Shown here: positions 18,138-27,853 of the stretch, one piece after another | How the letters are laid out: every line of letters begins with the position of its first letter | Numbering within the stretch: the stretch's first letter is position 1 | Source of the DNA: Marinobacterium aestuarii | GTDB taxonomy: Bacteria; Pseudomonadota; Gammaproteobacteria; Pseudomonadales; Balneatricaceae | Assembly: GCF_001651805.1 (NCBI RefSeq) | Contig: NZ_CP015839.1 | Location: forward strand, 2,914,001 to 2,978,000 | Reading direction: 5' to 3' | DNA length: 64,000 nucleotides | Translations under genes and position numbers: made by a program | The notes under the pieces: generated by a model | What the model saw: the letters and a program-made list of their open reading frames with translations, nothing else | What the model was told of the DNA's origin: nothing | Database searches by the model: none

Positions 18138-20996
18138 TTACGCTATAGACTCCATCAGTTTGCGAGCTTCCTGTTGCTGGACGTCACTGCCGTCGCTCAG
18201 TATTTCACTCAGTATATCCTTGGCACCGTCGCGGTCTTCCATATCGATATAGGCGCGGGCCAGGTCAAGCTTGGTTTCGACCTCGTCGGTACCCTCCAGG
18301 AAGCCCATGTCATCGAAGCCGCGATCTTCGTCATCGGCGCCGCTGTCGTCAAGCGCGATATCGTCATCCACTGAGCCCAGCAACGCTTCCAACTCGGTAT
18401 CCAGATCCATCTCGTCGTCGATGGTGACATCCATCTCATCCGCGTCCGCATCACTGCCGGATTCAGACTCCAGCGCGGCCAGCATGGCATCCAGATCATC
18501 GTCAGCATTTTCAGCCAGCACTATGGCATCGGTATCATCCTGATCATCGGCATCCAGATTTTCCGCCAGCAGGGCATCTAGCTCATCCAGCGGCTCGCCT
18601 GCAACAGCCTCTTCGGCCAGCTCAGCCTGCTCTGCATCGCTCGCCTCTGGCGGATTGAACACCAGTTCATCGTCCAGTTCGAACTCAAGCGCATCCTCTG
18701 CAGGTGCAGCGGCGTCACTGTTTGGGGCAGTATCAATGGCCGCCTCGAGCTCTGCAGCTTCAACGCTTTTAGCAGCAAAACCTTCAGCGTCCTGCCCCTG
18801 TGCAGTAGCGCTGGAGAACTCGACCTCGGAAACAGACTCGGCGCCCTCTTCAGCCCTGGCTGCGTGCGCATCGCCCGACCCCGCTGTCAGATCCATCAAG
18901 TCATCATCCTGCGACAAATCCAGCGGTGCGACCTGGTTAAGGCGATAATCCAGCTCGTCACTCTCTGTTTCTGTATCGCTGTCGCTGGCGTCGACCTTGT
19001 CACCCGGACGGTAGTCAGAGACTTCCTCTTCCGCCGACTTGGGGACATTGCTGCCCGCAATCACCGAATCGAGCCCCAGGCTTTCCAGCGTGTCTTCAGG
19101 CTCATCAAAGACTTCAACCTCGCCTCCCAGCTGCCCCATGCCCGAGCGCAGATCAGCCCGTTCGGCATCGGCCTCATCGCCGTTGGCAGGCCCGAGCAAA
19201 TCATCCAGACTTTCATCGAAGTCGTCATCAACCCCGGCGATCTGATCCTGAACCGGCATGTCTTCCTCGAAGTCCGTATCCAGGCTCAGGTCGAACTCGT
19301 CGTCGTCGAACAACGGCCGATCGGACGAAACTGCGGTGACTGCGGCGGCCGGTGCCGTCTGCATCTCGTCGGCAAGTTCCAGATCCAGGTCCAGATCAAA
19401 ATCGTCCGTATCATCCGCTACGCTGGCATGGGAAGCCTCGAATTCCGCCTTGGCATCACGGGCGTCCTGATCCAGCTCCTCGTCAGCAATCCAGACAGCC
19501 GTTGCGCCCGCTGCTGCACCCGCTGCTGCAGCAACAGCGCCACCTGCCAGCGCGCTGTCTGGCGCATCGCCGGCCTTGGACGCCGGCGCCTCAGGTGCCT
19601 CTTCAGCAGCGTCTTCAATCACCTCATCATCTTCACGCCGCTTGCGCCCAAGGGCCAGCAGCCCCACCAGCAAGCCGCCGATGACCGCCCCCAGACCCGC
19701 CATGTAGGCCGGCGTTTGCAATATAGTTTCAACCAGACCAGAGGGGCTCTCAGGGGTCGCCTTGGCGGGCGCTGCAGGCACTGCCGCGACGGGCTGAACC
19801 TGCTGCAGCTGATCCTGCAACGCAGCCAGCTGCTGGTCCTTGAGTTCCAACAGGCGCTGCAGGGTTTCCATCTGCTGCGAAATGGCGGTGAGTTTGTCAT
19901 TAAGTTCAGTATTGTCACGTTCGATCTTGTCGACCGACTCCTGGGTCACTGCGAGGCGATTCTCGAGCTCCTCATTGCGTCGCAGCAGCTCGGCTTTTTC
20001 AGGATCAGCGACGGGCGCTTCGACCACCTTGCTGGCACCTGCTTCGTCCTGCACCGGCGCGACCTGCCCCTGGTCAGGCGCACTTAAAATTTTCAGCTGC
20101 CCCGCATCGGCCACAGCCGATGTCGGCTGAGAATCAGCCGGGGCTAGCGGCTTTTTTTTTGAGCCATCTTCCTGCGGAGCGCTCGGCGCGGGTGCCGCCG
20201 ATCCTGCTTTCCAGCGCTGCATCTGACGCGCCACTTCATTGGTGGCTTCCCGGGCACTGAGCGCCTGCACTTCATTCAGACTCGGCAGTTCGAGCACTAC
20301 GCCGGCTTTGAGGAAATTGATATTGGAACTGGGAAATGCCTGTGGATTCTTGCGCTGCAACGCCAGCATCATCTGATTGATACTGGTGCCAGCGCCGGGC
20401 GAATGACGCTTGGCCAGCCCCCCTAGCGTATCGTTGGTTTCAACGAAGACCTCGGTCTGAGCATTCATGTTGCTGCGGATATTATTGGCCGGCGGACGGG
20501 CGCGCGAGGGTGCCGCAAACACCGGCTGCGGAGCAGGTACGCTACTCCGGCTTGCCTGTGCAGGCACAGGCGTGGCACTGCCGCCAACGGGTGCAGCCTG
20601 GAAGGCCGGCGGGTCCAGCAGCACCGTATACTCGCGTACGAGCCGGCCATTAGGCCAGTTGACCTCCACCAGCAGATTCAGAAAGGGCTCACGCACAGGA
20701 CGGCTTGATGTCAGCCGAATGCTGCCGGTACCGTTCTGATTGATATTGACCGAAAATTGAACATCGGAAAGCAGCCGGGAGCGATCGATACCCGCCATCG
20801 CAAACTGATCCAGGTCCGCCATCTTTGGCACCACCTGCAATGGATCCAGATCGCGTACCTGCAGCAACTGAATTTCCGCATCGAGCGGCTCATTCAAGGC
20901 TGACTTGATTCGGATTTGGCCCAGACCCAAGGCATGTGCCTGACTGGCCCCCAGAACTCCCGCTACAGCTAGACTTAAAGCAAGTTTGCGCAACAT
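18138..20996 (-). CDS. fimV: FimV family peptidoglycan-binding polar hub protein
   Basis: FimV proteins organise the cell pole and support type IV pili, twitching and cAMP signalling. The 952-residue protein has a signal peptide (residues 1-23, cut near SQAHA) and the GLGQIRIKSALNEPLDAEIQLL domain. A periplasmic LysM region lies around residues 180-250 (VETNDTLGGLAKRHS). After a coiled coil near 345-400 comes a transmembrane helix near 430-450 (LGAVIGGLLVGLLALG). A very acidic cytoplasmic region of about 450 residues follows, ending in the FimV C-terminal TPR-like domain (VETKLDLARAYIDMEDRDGAKDILSEIL). ATG 20996 has AGGA upstream and a GTG seven codons earlier was rejected. No pilus genes are in the window. 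Confidence 0.94.
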   Translation of the reverse strand: MLRKLALSLAVAGVLGASQAHALGLGQIRIKSALNEPLDAEIQLLQVRDLDPLQVVPKMADLDQFAMAGIDRSRLLSDVQFSVNINQNGTGSIRLTSSRPVREPFLNLLVEVNWPNGRLVREYTVLLDPPAFQAAPVGGSATPVPAQASRSSVPAPQPVFAAPSRARPPANNIRSNMNAQTEVFVETNDTLGGLAKRHSPGAGTSINQMMLALQRKNPQAFPSSNINFLKAGVVLELPSLNEVQALSAREATNEVARQMQRWKAGSAAPAPSAPQEDGSKKKPLAPADSQPTSAVADAGQLKILSAPDQGQVAPVQDEAGASKVVEAPVADPEKAELLRRNEELENRLAVTQESVDKIERDNTELNDKLTAISQQMETLQRLLELKDQQLAALQDQLQQVQPVAAVPAAPAKATPESPSGLVETILQTPAYMAGLGAVIGGLLVGLLALGRKRREDDEVIEDAAEEAPEAPASKAGDAPDSALAGGAVAAAAGAAAGATAVWIADEELDQDARDAKAEFEASHASVADDTDDFDLDLDLELADEMQTAPAAAVTAVSSDRPLFDDDEFDLSLDTDFEEDMPVQDQIAGVDDDFDESLDDLLGPANGDEADAERADLRSGMGQLGGEVEVFDEPEDTLESLGLDSVIAGSNVPKSAEEEVSDYRPGDKVDASDSDTETESDELDYRLNQVAPLDLSQDDDLMDLTAGSGDAHAARAEEGAESVSEVEFSSATAQGQDAEGFAAKSVEAAELEAAIDTAPNSDAAAPAEDALEFELDDELVFNPPEASDAEQAELAEEAVAGEPLDELDALLAENLDADDQDDTDAIVLAENADDDLDAMLAALESESGSDADADEMDVTIDDEMDLDTELEALLGSVDDDIALDDSGADDEDRGFDDMGFLEGTDEVETKLDLARAYIDMEDRDGAKDILSEILSDGSDVQQQEARKLMESIA

Positions 20997-21015
20997 CTGC
21001 TTGTTCCTTTTGTCC

Positions 21016-21046
21016 ACTGTCTGATTACGCCATCAAATCAGACAGT
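21016..21046 (-). promoter_or_regulatory. Perfect 11-bp inverted repeat in the fimV leader
   Basis: ACTGTCTGATT (21016-21026) and AATCAGACAGT (21036-21046) pair perfectly around a nine-base loop. It sits 20 bases upstream of the fimV start and downstream of the proposed promoter, so it would be transcribed as a leader hairpin. It could equally be a protein-binding operator. No Shine-Dalgarno sequence is inside the stem. Confidence 0.65.
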
Positions 21047-21069
21047 TGCGATTCCGAATATCGAACAGA

Positions 21070-21098
21070 GTATTATTTATAAAGTAGGAAACGGTCAA
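21070..21098 (-). promoter_or_regulatory. Sigma70-like promoter of fimV
   Basis: On the minus strand TTGACC (21093-21098) and TAATAC (21070-21075) are separated by 17 bases in a locally AT-rich stretch about 75 bases upstream of the fimV start. Confidence 0.6.
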
Positions 21099-21165
21099 GG
21101 AAAGCACCGGACAGAAGCGCTTTATTAGCCTGCAGGCCACTTCCTTCAGGAAAAAATAGCATTAA

Positions 21166-21185
21166 AAAAGGGCCGCAGCCCTTTT
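21166..21185 (-). terminator. Rho-independent terminator after the first asd-type gene
   Basis: AAAAGGGC (21166-21173) and GCCCTTTT (21178-21185) form an eight-base-pair stem with loop CGCA, with A/T runs on both sides. It follows the stop codon at 21196 on the minus strand and separates the asd/leu genes from fimV. Confidence 0.8.
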
Positions 21186-21195
21186 CAATCCGATT

Positions 21196-22212
21196 TTACA
21201 GTCCCGCCTGGACCAGCAACTCGGCAATCTGCACTGCGTTCAGGGCCGCCCCCTTGCGCAGGTTGTCCGATACAACCCACATATCAATGCCATTTTCGCT
21301 GGAAATATCTTCACGAATACGGCTCACGAAGACCGCATCCTTGCCCGTCGCCTCGGTCACCGGCGTAGCCCAACCACCGTCAACCGCTTCGTCAATCACC
21401 TCAACACCGGGCGCCATCTGCAGCATTTCGCGCACTTCAAGCGCACTGATCTGCTCGCGAGTTTCGATATGCACCGCTTCGCTGTGACCAAAGAACACCG
21501 GCACACGCACACAGGTCGGATTCACGCCGATGTCGTCATCTTCGAGGATCTTGCGCGTCTCATTGACCATTTTCATTTCTTCGTGCGTATAACCGTTATC
21601 GTCAAAACCGTCGATTTGCGGCAGCACGTTGAAAGCCATTTGTTTGGGGAAAACCTGCACATCGATATCCTGCCCATTGAGCAGCAGCGCCGTCTGGCGC
21701 GCCAGCTCTTCGACTGCCTTGCGACCACCGCCAGACACCGACTGATAGGTTGCCACATTGATACGACGAATACCGGCGCTGCGGTAGATAGGCGCGACCG
21801 CCACCAGCATCTGGATCGTTGAGCAGTTGGGATTGGCGATAATGCCACAGTGGTCGTGAATACGCTCCGGGTTTACTTCAGGCACGATCAGTGGCACTTC
21901 GGGTTCATCACGAAAGCAGGAACTGTTGTCGATGACCACCGCACCCGCCTCGACCGCCACAGGGGCGTACTGGGCCGCGACATCAGCACCTGCCGCGAAG
22001 AGCGCTATCTGCACCTGGGAGAAATCAAAATCGGCAACGTTTTTTACCCGACGAGACTTGCCGTTAAAGTACACCACGCCGCCGGCAGAGTTATCACTGC
22101 CCAGCGGGTACAGGTTTTCGATCGGGAAACCCCGGGATTCCAGCAGCTCGATCATGGCCTCGCCAACAAGGCCGGTCGCGCCAACTACTGCGACGTTATA
22201 GGTCTGACTCAT
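21196..22212 (-). CDS. Aspartate-semialdehyde dehydrogenase (second paralogue, active site intact)
   Basis: This enzyme family reduces aspartyl phosphate to aspartate semialdehyde for Lys, Thr, Met and cell-wall synthesis. The 338-residue protein has the Rossmann motif VVGATGLVGEAMIELL, IDNSSCFRDEPEVPLIVPEVN and the active-site cysteine in ANPNCSTIQM (about residue 130). SVSGGGRKAVEELA and VPVFFGHSEAVHIE follow. In Pseudomonas the gene at this position is a Usg-like paralogue in which, as I recall, the catalytic residues are degenerate; here they are preserved, so it should be a working enzyme. ATG 22212 has GGAG five bases upstream. It lies 105 bases after a second, distinct asd gene. Confidence 0.93.
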   Translation of the reverse strand: MSQTYNVAVVGATGLVGEAMIELLESRGFPIENLYPLGSDNSAGGVVYFNGKSRRVKNVADFDFSQVQIALFAAGADVAAQYAPVAVEAGAVVIDNSSCFRDEPEVPLIVPEVNPERIHDHCGIIANPNCSTIQMLVAVAPIYRSAGIRRINVATYQSVSGGGRKAVEELARQTALLLNGQDIDVQVFPKQMAFNVLPQIDGFDDNGYTHEEMKMVNETRKILEDDDIGVNPTCVRVPVFFGHSEAVHIETREQISALEVREMLQMAPGVEVIDEAVDGGWATPVTEATGKDAVFVSRIREDISSENGIDMWVVSDNLRKGAALNAVQIAELLVQAGL

Positions 22213-22229
22213 CACATCTCCAAAAGCAG

Positions 22230-22254
22230 GCCAGCCCGAACATGTCGGGCTGGC
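22230..22254 (-). repeat. Ten-base-pair hairpin between the two asd genes
   Basis: GCCAGCCCGA (22230-22239) and TCGGGCTGGC (22245-22254) pair perfectly around ACATG. A smaller hairpin CACTGC/GCAGTG (22299-22316) lies right after the upstream asd stop. On the minus strand the larger hairpin is followed by TGCTTTT, a weak U-run, so it may be an inefficient intercistronic terminator. Confidence 0.55.
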
Positions 22255-22317
22255 GAAAAACCCGGCGACAGCTGCGCTGCGCCAGGTTCAAATTGTGTCA
22301 CTGCGTAAAGGCAGTGA

Positions 22318-23430
22318 TCAGTCGGCCATCAAAATCCGCAGCATGCGGCGCAGCGGCTCGGCCGCGCCCCAGAGCAGCTGATCGCCAACACTGAAGGCAT
22401 TGAGGTATTCACCACCAAGGTTCATCTTGCGCACGCGCCCCACCGGCACCGACAGCGTACCTGTGACCTTGGCGGGCGTCAGCTCGCTCATGGTCAGTTC
22501 GCGATCGTTGGGCACCAGCTTCACCCAATCGTTGGCATCAGCAATCATGCCCTCGATTTCATCCAGCGGGATATCCTGCTTCAGCTTGATGGTAAACGCC
22601 TGGCTGTGGCAGCGCATGGCGCCAATGCGCACACAGGTACCATCGATGGGGATCGGCCGATCCGACAGTCCCAGGATTTTGTTGGTTTCGGCAAAACCCT
22701 TCCACTCTTCGCGGGTCTGGCCATTGTCCAGCGGGCTGTCGATCCATGGGATCAGACCACCGGCCAGCGGAACACCGAAGTTATCGGTGGGCATCTGACC
22801 GCTGCGCAGCGTTTCCGCCACCTTGCGATCCACGTCCAGAATGGCGCTGGAGGGGTGCAGCTGATCGGCCACAGAGCCGTGAATGATGCCCATCTGGCTG
22901 ATCAGTTCACGCATGTGACGCGCGCCGCCGCCGGATGCAGCCTGGTAGGTCATGGAGGTCAGCCATTCGATCTGACCCGCCTTGAACAAGCCACCAAGCC
23001 CCATCAGCATCAGCGATACGGTGCAGTTGCCACCGATGAAATTCTTCACGCCACGGCTGAGGCCATCCTGGACAACATTCAGATTGACCGGGTCCAGCAC
23101 GATCAGACTGTCGGCATCCATGCGCAGGGACGATGCCGCATCGATCCAGTAGCCTTTCCAGCCCGCCGCACGCAACCGGGGGAAAACATCCTTGGTGTAG
23201 TCGCCACCCTGGCAGGAAATAATCGCATCCATCTGCTTGAGCTCATTAATGTCCTGAGCATCTTTCAGAGCCGGAATCGACTTGCCAATATCCGGGCCGG
23301 CTTCGCCGACCTGAGAAGTGGTGAAGAACACAGGCTCATCGATCTGATCGAAATCCCGCTCGTCCCTCATGCGTTGCATCAGCACAGAACCAACCATTCC
23401 GCGCCAACCTACAAAACCTACACGTTTCAT
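22318..23430 (-). CDS. asd: Aspartate-semialdehyde dehydrogenase
   Basis: This is the 370-residue enterobacterial/Pseudomonas-type Asd. It starts [21 protein letters not shown] and has the catalytic cysteine C136 in [12 protein letters not shown], followed by [18 protein letters not shown] and [18 protein letters not shown]. Its sequence clearly differs from the paralogue downstream, so the pair is not a recent duplication. ATG 23430 has GGGGAAAAG upstream; a GTG 12 bases earlier was discarded. A strong terminator separates it from leuB upstream. Confidence 0.96.
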   Translation of the reverse strand: MKRVGFVGWRGMVGSVLMQRMRDERDFDQIDEPVFFTTSQVGEAGPDIGKSIPALKDAQDINELKQMDAIISCQGGDYTKDVFPRLRAAGWKGYWIDAASSLRMDADSLIVLDPVNLNVVQDGLSRGVKNFIGGNCTVSLMLMGLGGLFKAGQIEWLTSMTYQAASGGGARHMRELISQMGIIHGSVADQLHPSSAILDVDRKVAETLRSGQMPTDNFGVPLAGGLIPWIDSPLDNGQTREEWKGFAETNKILGLSDRPIPIDGTCVRIGAMRCHSQAFTIKLKQDIPLDEIEGMIADANDWVKLVPNDRELTMSELTPAKVTGTLSVPVGRVRKMNLGGEYLNAFSVGDQLLWGAAEPLRRMLRILMAD

Positions 23431-23465
23431 TCTTTTCCCCACTGATTGGAAAGATAACCAACGAC

Positions 23466-23494
23466 AAAAGCCAGCCTGTGTCAGGCTGGCTTTT
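23466..23494 (-). terminator. Strong bidirectional-looking terminator after leuB
   Basis: AAAAGCCAGCCTG (23466-23478) and CAGGCTGGCTTTT (23482-23494) form a 13-base-pair stem with loop TGT and T runs on either strand. It lies between leuB and asd, ending the leuCDB transcript. Confidence 0.85.
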
Positions 23495-23518
23495 GGCTGC
23501 CCTGAAAAGGGACGCCGG

Positions 23519-24601
23519 TCAGGCGTTCAGCGCACGCAACACAGCATCACCCATTTCTGAGGTGCTGGCCGCCTGCATGCCGGCAGACATGATGTCTGCA
23601 GTACGCAGATTCTGATCCAGCACCTGACTCACCGCCGCCTCGATTTTATCCGCAGCTTCCGGCGCCGCCAGAGAGTAACGTAACATCATAGCGACTGAGA
23701 GGATGGTTGCCAACGGGTTGGCGATACCCTGACCGGCAATATCCGGCGCAGAACCATGGCAAGGCTCGTACATGCCCTTGCCGTTTACGTCCAGCGAGGC
23801 CGAGGGCAGCATGCCAATGGAGCCGGTCAGCATGGCCGCCGCATCCGACAGAATGTCACCGAACATGTTGCCCGTCACCATAACATCAAACTGCTTGGGC
23901 GCACGCACCAGCTGCATGGCGGCGTTATCCACATACATGTGCGACAGTTCAACGTCCGGGTATTCGGCCGACAGCTCGATCATGACCTCACGCCACAGCA
24001 CCGTGACTTCCAGCACGTTGGCCTTGTCGACGGAGCACAGACGCTTGTTACGCGCCCGCGCCGCCTCAAACGCCACACGGCCGATGCGACGGATCTCATT
24101 CTCGTCGTAGACGTAAGTGTTAAAGCCCTCACGCACACCGCCTTCCTTGATGCGTACACCGCGGGGCTGGCCAAAATAGATACCGCCGGTCAGCTCGCGC
24201 ACGATGAGGATATCGAGCCCTGCAACCACCTCAGGCTTGAGACTGGAGGCATGGGCCAGCTGCGGATAGAGAATGGCCGGACGCAGGTTGCCGAACAGAC
24301 CCAGTGCAGAACGAATGCCCAGCAGACCTTTTTCCGGGCGAATGGCAAAGTCCGGGATGCTGTCCCATTTGGGCCCACCGACGGCGCCTAGCAGAATCGC
24401 ATCCGCCGCCCTGGCCGCCGCCAGAGTTTCATCCGGCAGAGGCTTGCCCGTGGCATCAATGGCGGCACCGCCGACCAGTTGTTCGTCGATTTCGAGCCCC
24501 AGGTCAAACTGGCTGTTTACGCAGCTGAGCACCTTGCGCGCTTCGCGCACGATTTCCGGGCCAATACCGTCACCGGGCAGAATCAGAACTTTCTTGCTCA
24601 T
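23519..24601 (-). CDS. leuB: 3-isopropylmalate dehydrogenase
   Basis: LeuB oxidatively decarboxylates 3-isopropylmalate with NAD+ in leucine synthesis. The 360-residue protein has [19 protein letters not shown] at the start, [11 protein letters not shown] near residue 92, [14 protein letters not shown] near 135, the substrate/metal region [13 protein letters not shown] near 190 and [25 protein letters not shown] near 245. The [18 protein letters not shown] adenine-binding segment follows. It is nine bases downstream of leuD, last in a leuC-leuD-leuB unit. Confidence 0.97.
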   Translation of the reverse strand: MSKKVLILPGDGIGPEIVREARKVLSCVNSQFDLGLEIDEQLVGGAAIDATGKPLPDETLAAARAADAILLGAVGGPKWDSIPDFAIRPEKGLLGIRSALGLFGNLRPAILYPQLAHASSLKPEVVAGLDILIVRELTGGIYFGQPRGVRIKEGGVREGFNTYVYDENEIRRIGRVAFEAARARNKRLCSVDKANVLEVTVLWREVMIELSAEYPDVELSHMYVDNAAMQLVRAPKQFDVMVTGNMFGDILSDAAAMLTGSIGMLPSASLDVNGKGMYEPCHGSAPDIAGQGIANPLATILSVAMMLRYSLAAPEAADKIEAAVSQVLDQNLRTADIMSAGMQAASTSEMGDAVLRALNA

Positions 24602-24610
24602 GCGAACTTC

Positions 24611-25258
24611 CTATTTCGTAGTATCAAACAGCCAGGGCGCTGCCGCACCGCGGCGCGCTTCATAGGCGTGAATATCATCGGCATACTGCAGCGTCAGGCC
24701 AATATCGTCCAGCCCGTTCAGCAGGCAGTGCCGGCGAAAGCCATCAATGTTAAATTCGATTTCACTGCCGTCAGGTTTGCGGACCACCTGGCGCTCCAGG
24801 TCGATGGCAAGCTCATAGCCTTCGGTTGCCTGAGCTTCGACAAACAGCTCATCCACCACGGACTCATCCAGCACGATCGGCAGCAGGCCGTTCTTAAAGC
24901 AGTTGTTGTAGAAGATGTCGGCAAAACTCGGCGCAATAATGGCGCGAAAACCGAAATCTTCCAGCGCCCAGGGCGCGTGCTCACGGCTTGAACCGCAACC
25001 AAAGTTCTTGCGGGCCAGCAAAACGCTGGCACCTTTGTAACGGGACTGATTAAGCACAAAGTCGGGGTTGATCGGGCGCTGGCTCACATCCTGATCCGGC
25101 TGACCTTCATCGAGGTAACGCAGTTCGTCAAACAGATTGGGGCCAAAGCCGCTGCGCTTGATCGACTTCAGAAACTGCTTGGGAATAATCAGGTCGGTAT
25201 CGACATTGGCACGGTCCATCGGTGCGACGATGCCCTGATGCAAATTAAACTTGTTCAT
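24611..25258 (-). CDS. leuD: 3-isopropylmalate dehydratase small subunit
   Basis: LeuD forms the swivelling domain that completes the isopropylmalate isomerase with LeuC. The 215-residue protein has [23 protein letters not shown] at the start and [20 protein letters not shown] near residues 80-100, both diagnostic. Length is normal. It is separated from leuC by 18 bases and from leuB by nine. Confidence 0.96.
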   Translation of the reverse strand: MNKFNLHQGIVAPMDRANVDTDLIIPKQFLKSIKRSGFGPNLFDELRYLDEGQPDQDVSQRPINPDFVLNQSRYKGASVLLARKNFGCGSSREHAPWALEDFGFRAIIAPSFADIFYNNCFKNGLLPIVLDESVVDELFVEAQATEGYELAIDLERQVVRKPDGSEIEFNIDGFRRHCLLNGLDDIGLTLQYADDIHAYEARRGAAAPWLFDTTK

Positions 25259-25276
25259 AGTGGGTCTCCTTCGCGC

Positions 25277-26698
25277 TTAGTGTTTGACGAGCTCGCGCAC
25301 GTCCACAAAATGACCGGCAATGGCTGCTGCTGCCGCCATGGCCGGGCTGACCAGATGGGTCCGACCCCCAAAGCCCTGACGCCCTTCGAAGTTACGGTTC
25401 GAGGTCGATGCACAATGCTCGCCCGCGCCCAGCTTGTCGGGGTTCATGGCCAGACACATGGAACAGCCCGGCTCACGCCATTCGATACCCGCATCGATAA
25501 ATACCTTGTCCAGACCTTCAGCCTCGGCCTGCGCCTTGACCAGACCGGAACCCGGCACCACCAGCGCCTGCTTCAGGGTGGCAGCGACCTTGCGGCCTTT
25601 AACAACGGCAGCTGCCTCTCGCAGATCTTCAATGCGCGAGTTGGTGCAGGAACCGATAAATACCCGATCCAGCTGAATCGTGGTGATGTCCTGATCCGCC
25701 TGCAGCCCCATGTATTGCAGCGCGCGGCTGTAGCCTTCACGCTTGGTGACATCGGTTTGGGCCTCAGGATTGGGCACCTTGCCACTGACACCGGTGACCA
25801 TTTCCGGCGATGTACCCCAGGTAACCTGCGGCTCTATATCGGCCGCATCAACCTGAACCACCGCATCGAACTGCGCATCGGCATCGGATACCAGGTCCTT
25901 CCAGGCCTCAACCGCCAGATCCCAGTTTTTCCCCTTGGGCGAATAGGGCCGTCCCTTGACGTAATCGATCGTAACCTGGTCGCAGGCCACCAGACCCACA
26001 CGCGCACCGGCCTCGATCGCCATGTTGCAGATCGTCATGCGCCCTTCCATCGAAATGCCAGCCATGGCCGAACCGCCAAACTCAATGGCATAGCCCGTAC
26101 CGCCCGCGGTGCCGATGACACCGATGACATGCAGGATCACATCCTTGGCGGTCACGCCGGTGCCCAGCTGGCCATCAATACGCACCAGCATGTTGTCCAT
26201 TTTCTTGGTGATCAGGCACTGGGTTGCCAGCACATGCTCAACCTCGGAGGTACCAATACCGTGCGCCAGTGTAGCGAAGGCGCCGTGAGTCGACGTATGG
26301 GAGTCGCCACAGACCACGGTCATGCCCGGCAGGGTTGCGCCCTGCTCCGGGCCAACGACGTGCACAATGCCCTGGCGCAGATCATTCATCTTGAATTCGG
26401 TGATGCCGAAAGCCTCGCAATTGTCGTCCAGCGTCTGCACCTGAATGCGCGACACAGGATCAGCGATGCCCTGGACGCCACTGGAGCGCTCCGTGGTCGG
26501 CACGTTGTGGTCAGGTGTCGCCAGGTTGGCATCAATACGCCAGGGTTTGCGGTTGGCGATGCGCAGACCTTCAAACGCCTGGGGCGATGTCACTTCGTGC
26601 AACAGGTGGCGATCAATATAAATCAGCGCACTGCCATCATCGTTCTGGCGTACAAGGTGGTCTTGCCACAATTTGTCATACAGCGTTTTACCGGCCAT
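25277..26698 (-). CDS. leuC: 3-isopropylmalate dehydratase large subunit
   Basis: LeuC is the [4Fe-4S] aconitase-family subunit of isopropylmalate isomerase. The 473-residue protein shows [54 protein letters not shown] and [29 protein letters not shown] supplies the last cluster cysteines. GGAGGAGC lies just upstream of the ATG at 26698. It is first in the leuCDB unit and divergent from a LysR gene, with a 166-base regulatory region between them. Confidence 0.97.
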   Translation of the reverse strand: MAGKTLYDKLWQDHLVRQNDDGSALIYIDRHLLHEVTSPQAFEGLRIANRKPWRIDANLATPDHNVPTTERSSGVQGIADPVSRIQVQTLDDNCEAFGITEFKMNDLRQGIVHVVGPEQGATLPGMTVVCGDSHTSTHGAFATLAHGIGTSEVEHVLATQCLITKKMDNMLVRIDGQLGTGVTAKDVILHVIGVIGTAGGTGYAIEFGGSAMAGISMEGRMTICNMAIEAGARVGLVACDQVTIDYVKGRPYSPKGKNWDLAVEAWKDLVSDADAQFDAVVQVDAADIEPQVTWGTSPEMVTGVSGKVPNPEAQTDVTKREGYSRALQYMGLQADQDITTIQLDRVFIGSCTNSRIEDLREAAAVVKGRKVAATLKQALVVPGSGLVKAQAEAEGLDKVFIDAGIEWREPGCSMCLAMNPDKLGAGEHCASTSNRNFEGRQGFGGRTHLVSPAMAAAAAIAGHFVDVRELVKH

Positions 26699-26805
26699 TT
26701 ATCGCTCCTCCCAAATCGGCTGACAACTCCCTGCAGGACTCACCCGCAGCGACATTTACGCATCCTATGCCAGGGATTCACACAAAACAAATTCATTATT
26801 TTTAT

Positions 26806-26836
26806 AGTTTGAATTCCAAATAGGAATACATAAACT
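26806..26836. promoter_or_regulatory. Nested dyad, probable LysR-type operator between leuC and the lysR gene
   Basis: ATTCC (26813-26817) and GGAAT (26823-26827) are inverted around AAATA, and are themselves flanked by AGTTT (26806-26810) and AAACT (26832-26836). The centre has the T-N11-A form typical of LysR-family binding sites. It is 29 bases before the LysR start in an AT-rich divergent spacer. Confidence 0.6.
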
Positions 26837-26864
26837 GACAAGCAGTCTATTACGAGCAGGATCC

Positions 26865-27758
26865 ATGGATACACACACCCTGCAGGCCTTCGTCTGCGTC
26901 GCCCAAACCGGCTCGTTTTCCCAGGCCGCAAGCCAGCTGTTTCTGACTCAGTCAGCGATCAGCAAACGTATTTCACTGCTGGAAGCGCAGCTTGACACCC
27001 GCCTGTTCGATCGCATCGGCCGCCATATCAGCCTGACCGAAACCGGGCGCGCGCTGCTGCCCCGCGCCAACCGGGTCCTGCTGGAACTGGACGATGCCAG
27101 ACGCATGATCGGCAATCTATCCGGGGAGGTGCAAGGCCCCCTGAGCCTGGCCGCCAGCCATCACATCAGCCTGCATCGCCTGCCCCCGATCCTGAAGGCC
27201 TATCGCCAGCGCTACCCCGCGGTAACGCTGGAGCTCAAGTTCGATGAGTCCGAACGGGCTTTTGAAGGCATTCTGAAGGGTGATCTGGAGCTCGCGCTGA
27301 TTACCCTCTCCCCCAACCCACACACCAGCATCTGCTCTGAGACCATCTGGCAAGACCCACTGCACTACGTCGTTGCCAAAGAGCACCCGCTGGCCACCAG
27401 AACAGCGCTGTCGCTACAGGAACTGACACACTACAGTGCCATACTGCCCGGCAGCAGCACCTTTACCCGCCAACTGGTGACCCAGCAGTTTGAACAGCAC
27501 AATCTGGCGCTGCACGTGGGCATGTCCACCAACTATCTGGACACCATTCGCATGATGGTCAGCATTGGTCTGGGCTGGAGCCTGCTGCCGCAGTCACTGA
27601 TTGATGACGACCTCAAGGTGCTGGATCTGGGATCGGCCCCCATAGTGCGCCAGCTGGGCTACATCTATCACCGCGATCGAACACTGTCGAATGCCGCCCT
27701 CCGCTTTGTGGAAATGCTGCGCGAACTGGGCGAAAACACAACTGAAGAGGTCAGCTGA
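26865..27758 (+). CDS. LysR family transcriptional regulator divergent from leuCDB
   Basis: The 297-residue regulator has the LysR winged helix-turn-helix at about residues 1-60 (TLQAFVCVAQTGSFSQAASQLFLTQSAISKRISLLEAQLDTRLFDR). An effector-binding domain from about 90 includes GPLSLAASHHISLHRLPPILKAYRQRYP. A LysR gene also lies next to leuC in Pseudomonas. The divergent promoter region with a nested dyad suggests it controls itself and perhaps leuC; the effector, possibly a leucine-pathway intermediate, is inference. A TCGCCAG/CTGGCGA hairpin (27759-27781) follows the stop and separates it from phaE. Confidence 0.93.
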   Translation: MDTHTLQAFVCVAQTGSFSQAASQLFLTQSAISKRISLLEAQLDTRLFDRIGRHISLTETGRALLPRANRVLLELDDARRMIGNLSGEVQGPLSLAASHHISLHRLPPILKAYRQRYPAVTLELKFDESERAFEGILKGDLELALITLSPNPHTSICSETIWQDPLHYVVAKEHPLATRTALSLQELTHYSAILPGSSTFTRQLVTQQFEQHNLALHVGMSTNYLDTIRMMVSIGLGWSLLPQSLIDDDLKVLDLGSAPIVRQLGYIYHRDRTLSNAALRFVEMLRELGENTTEEVS

Positions 27759-27853
27759 TCGCCAGTACTGTATTCTGGCGACATCATTGCTTCATAACCG
27801 CCAAGGGGCTGTATTAATATGGGCATCCGCAGCACGGCGTCCGGAGACACCTT

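Noticed and set aside
22230-22254. Hairpin between the asd genes as a strong terminator
   Set aside because: The U-run on the transcribed strand is short and displaced, so I list it only as an inverted repeat.
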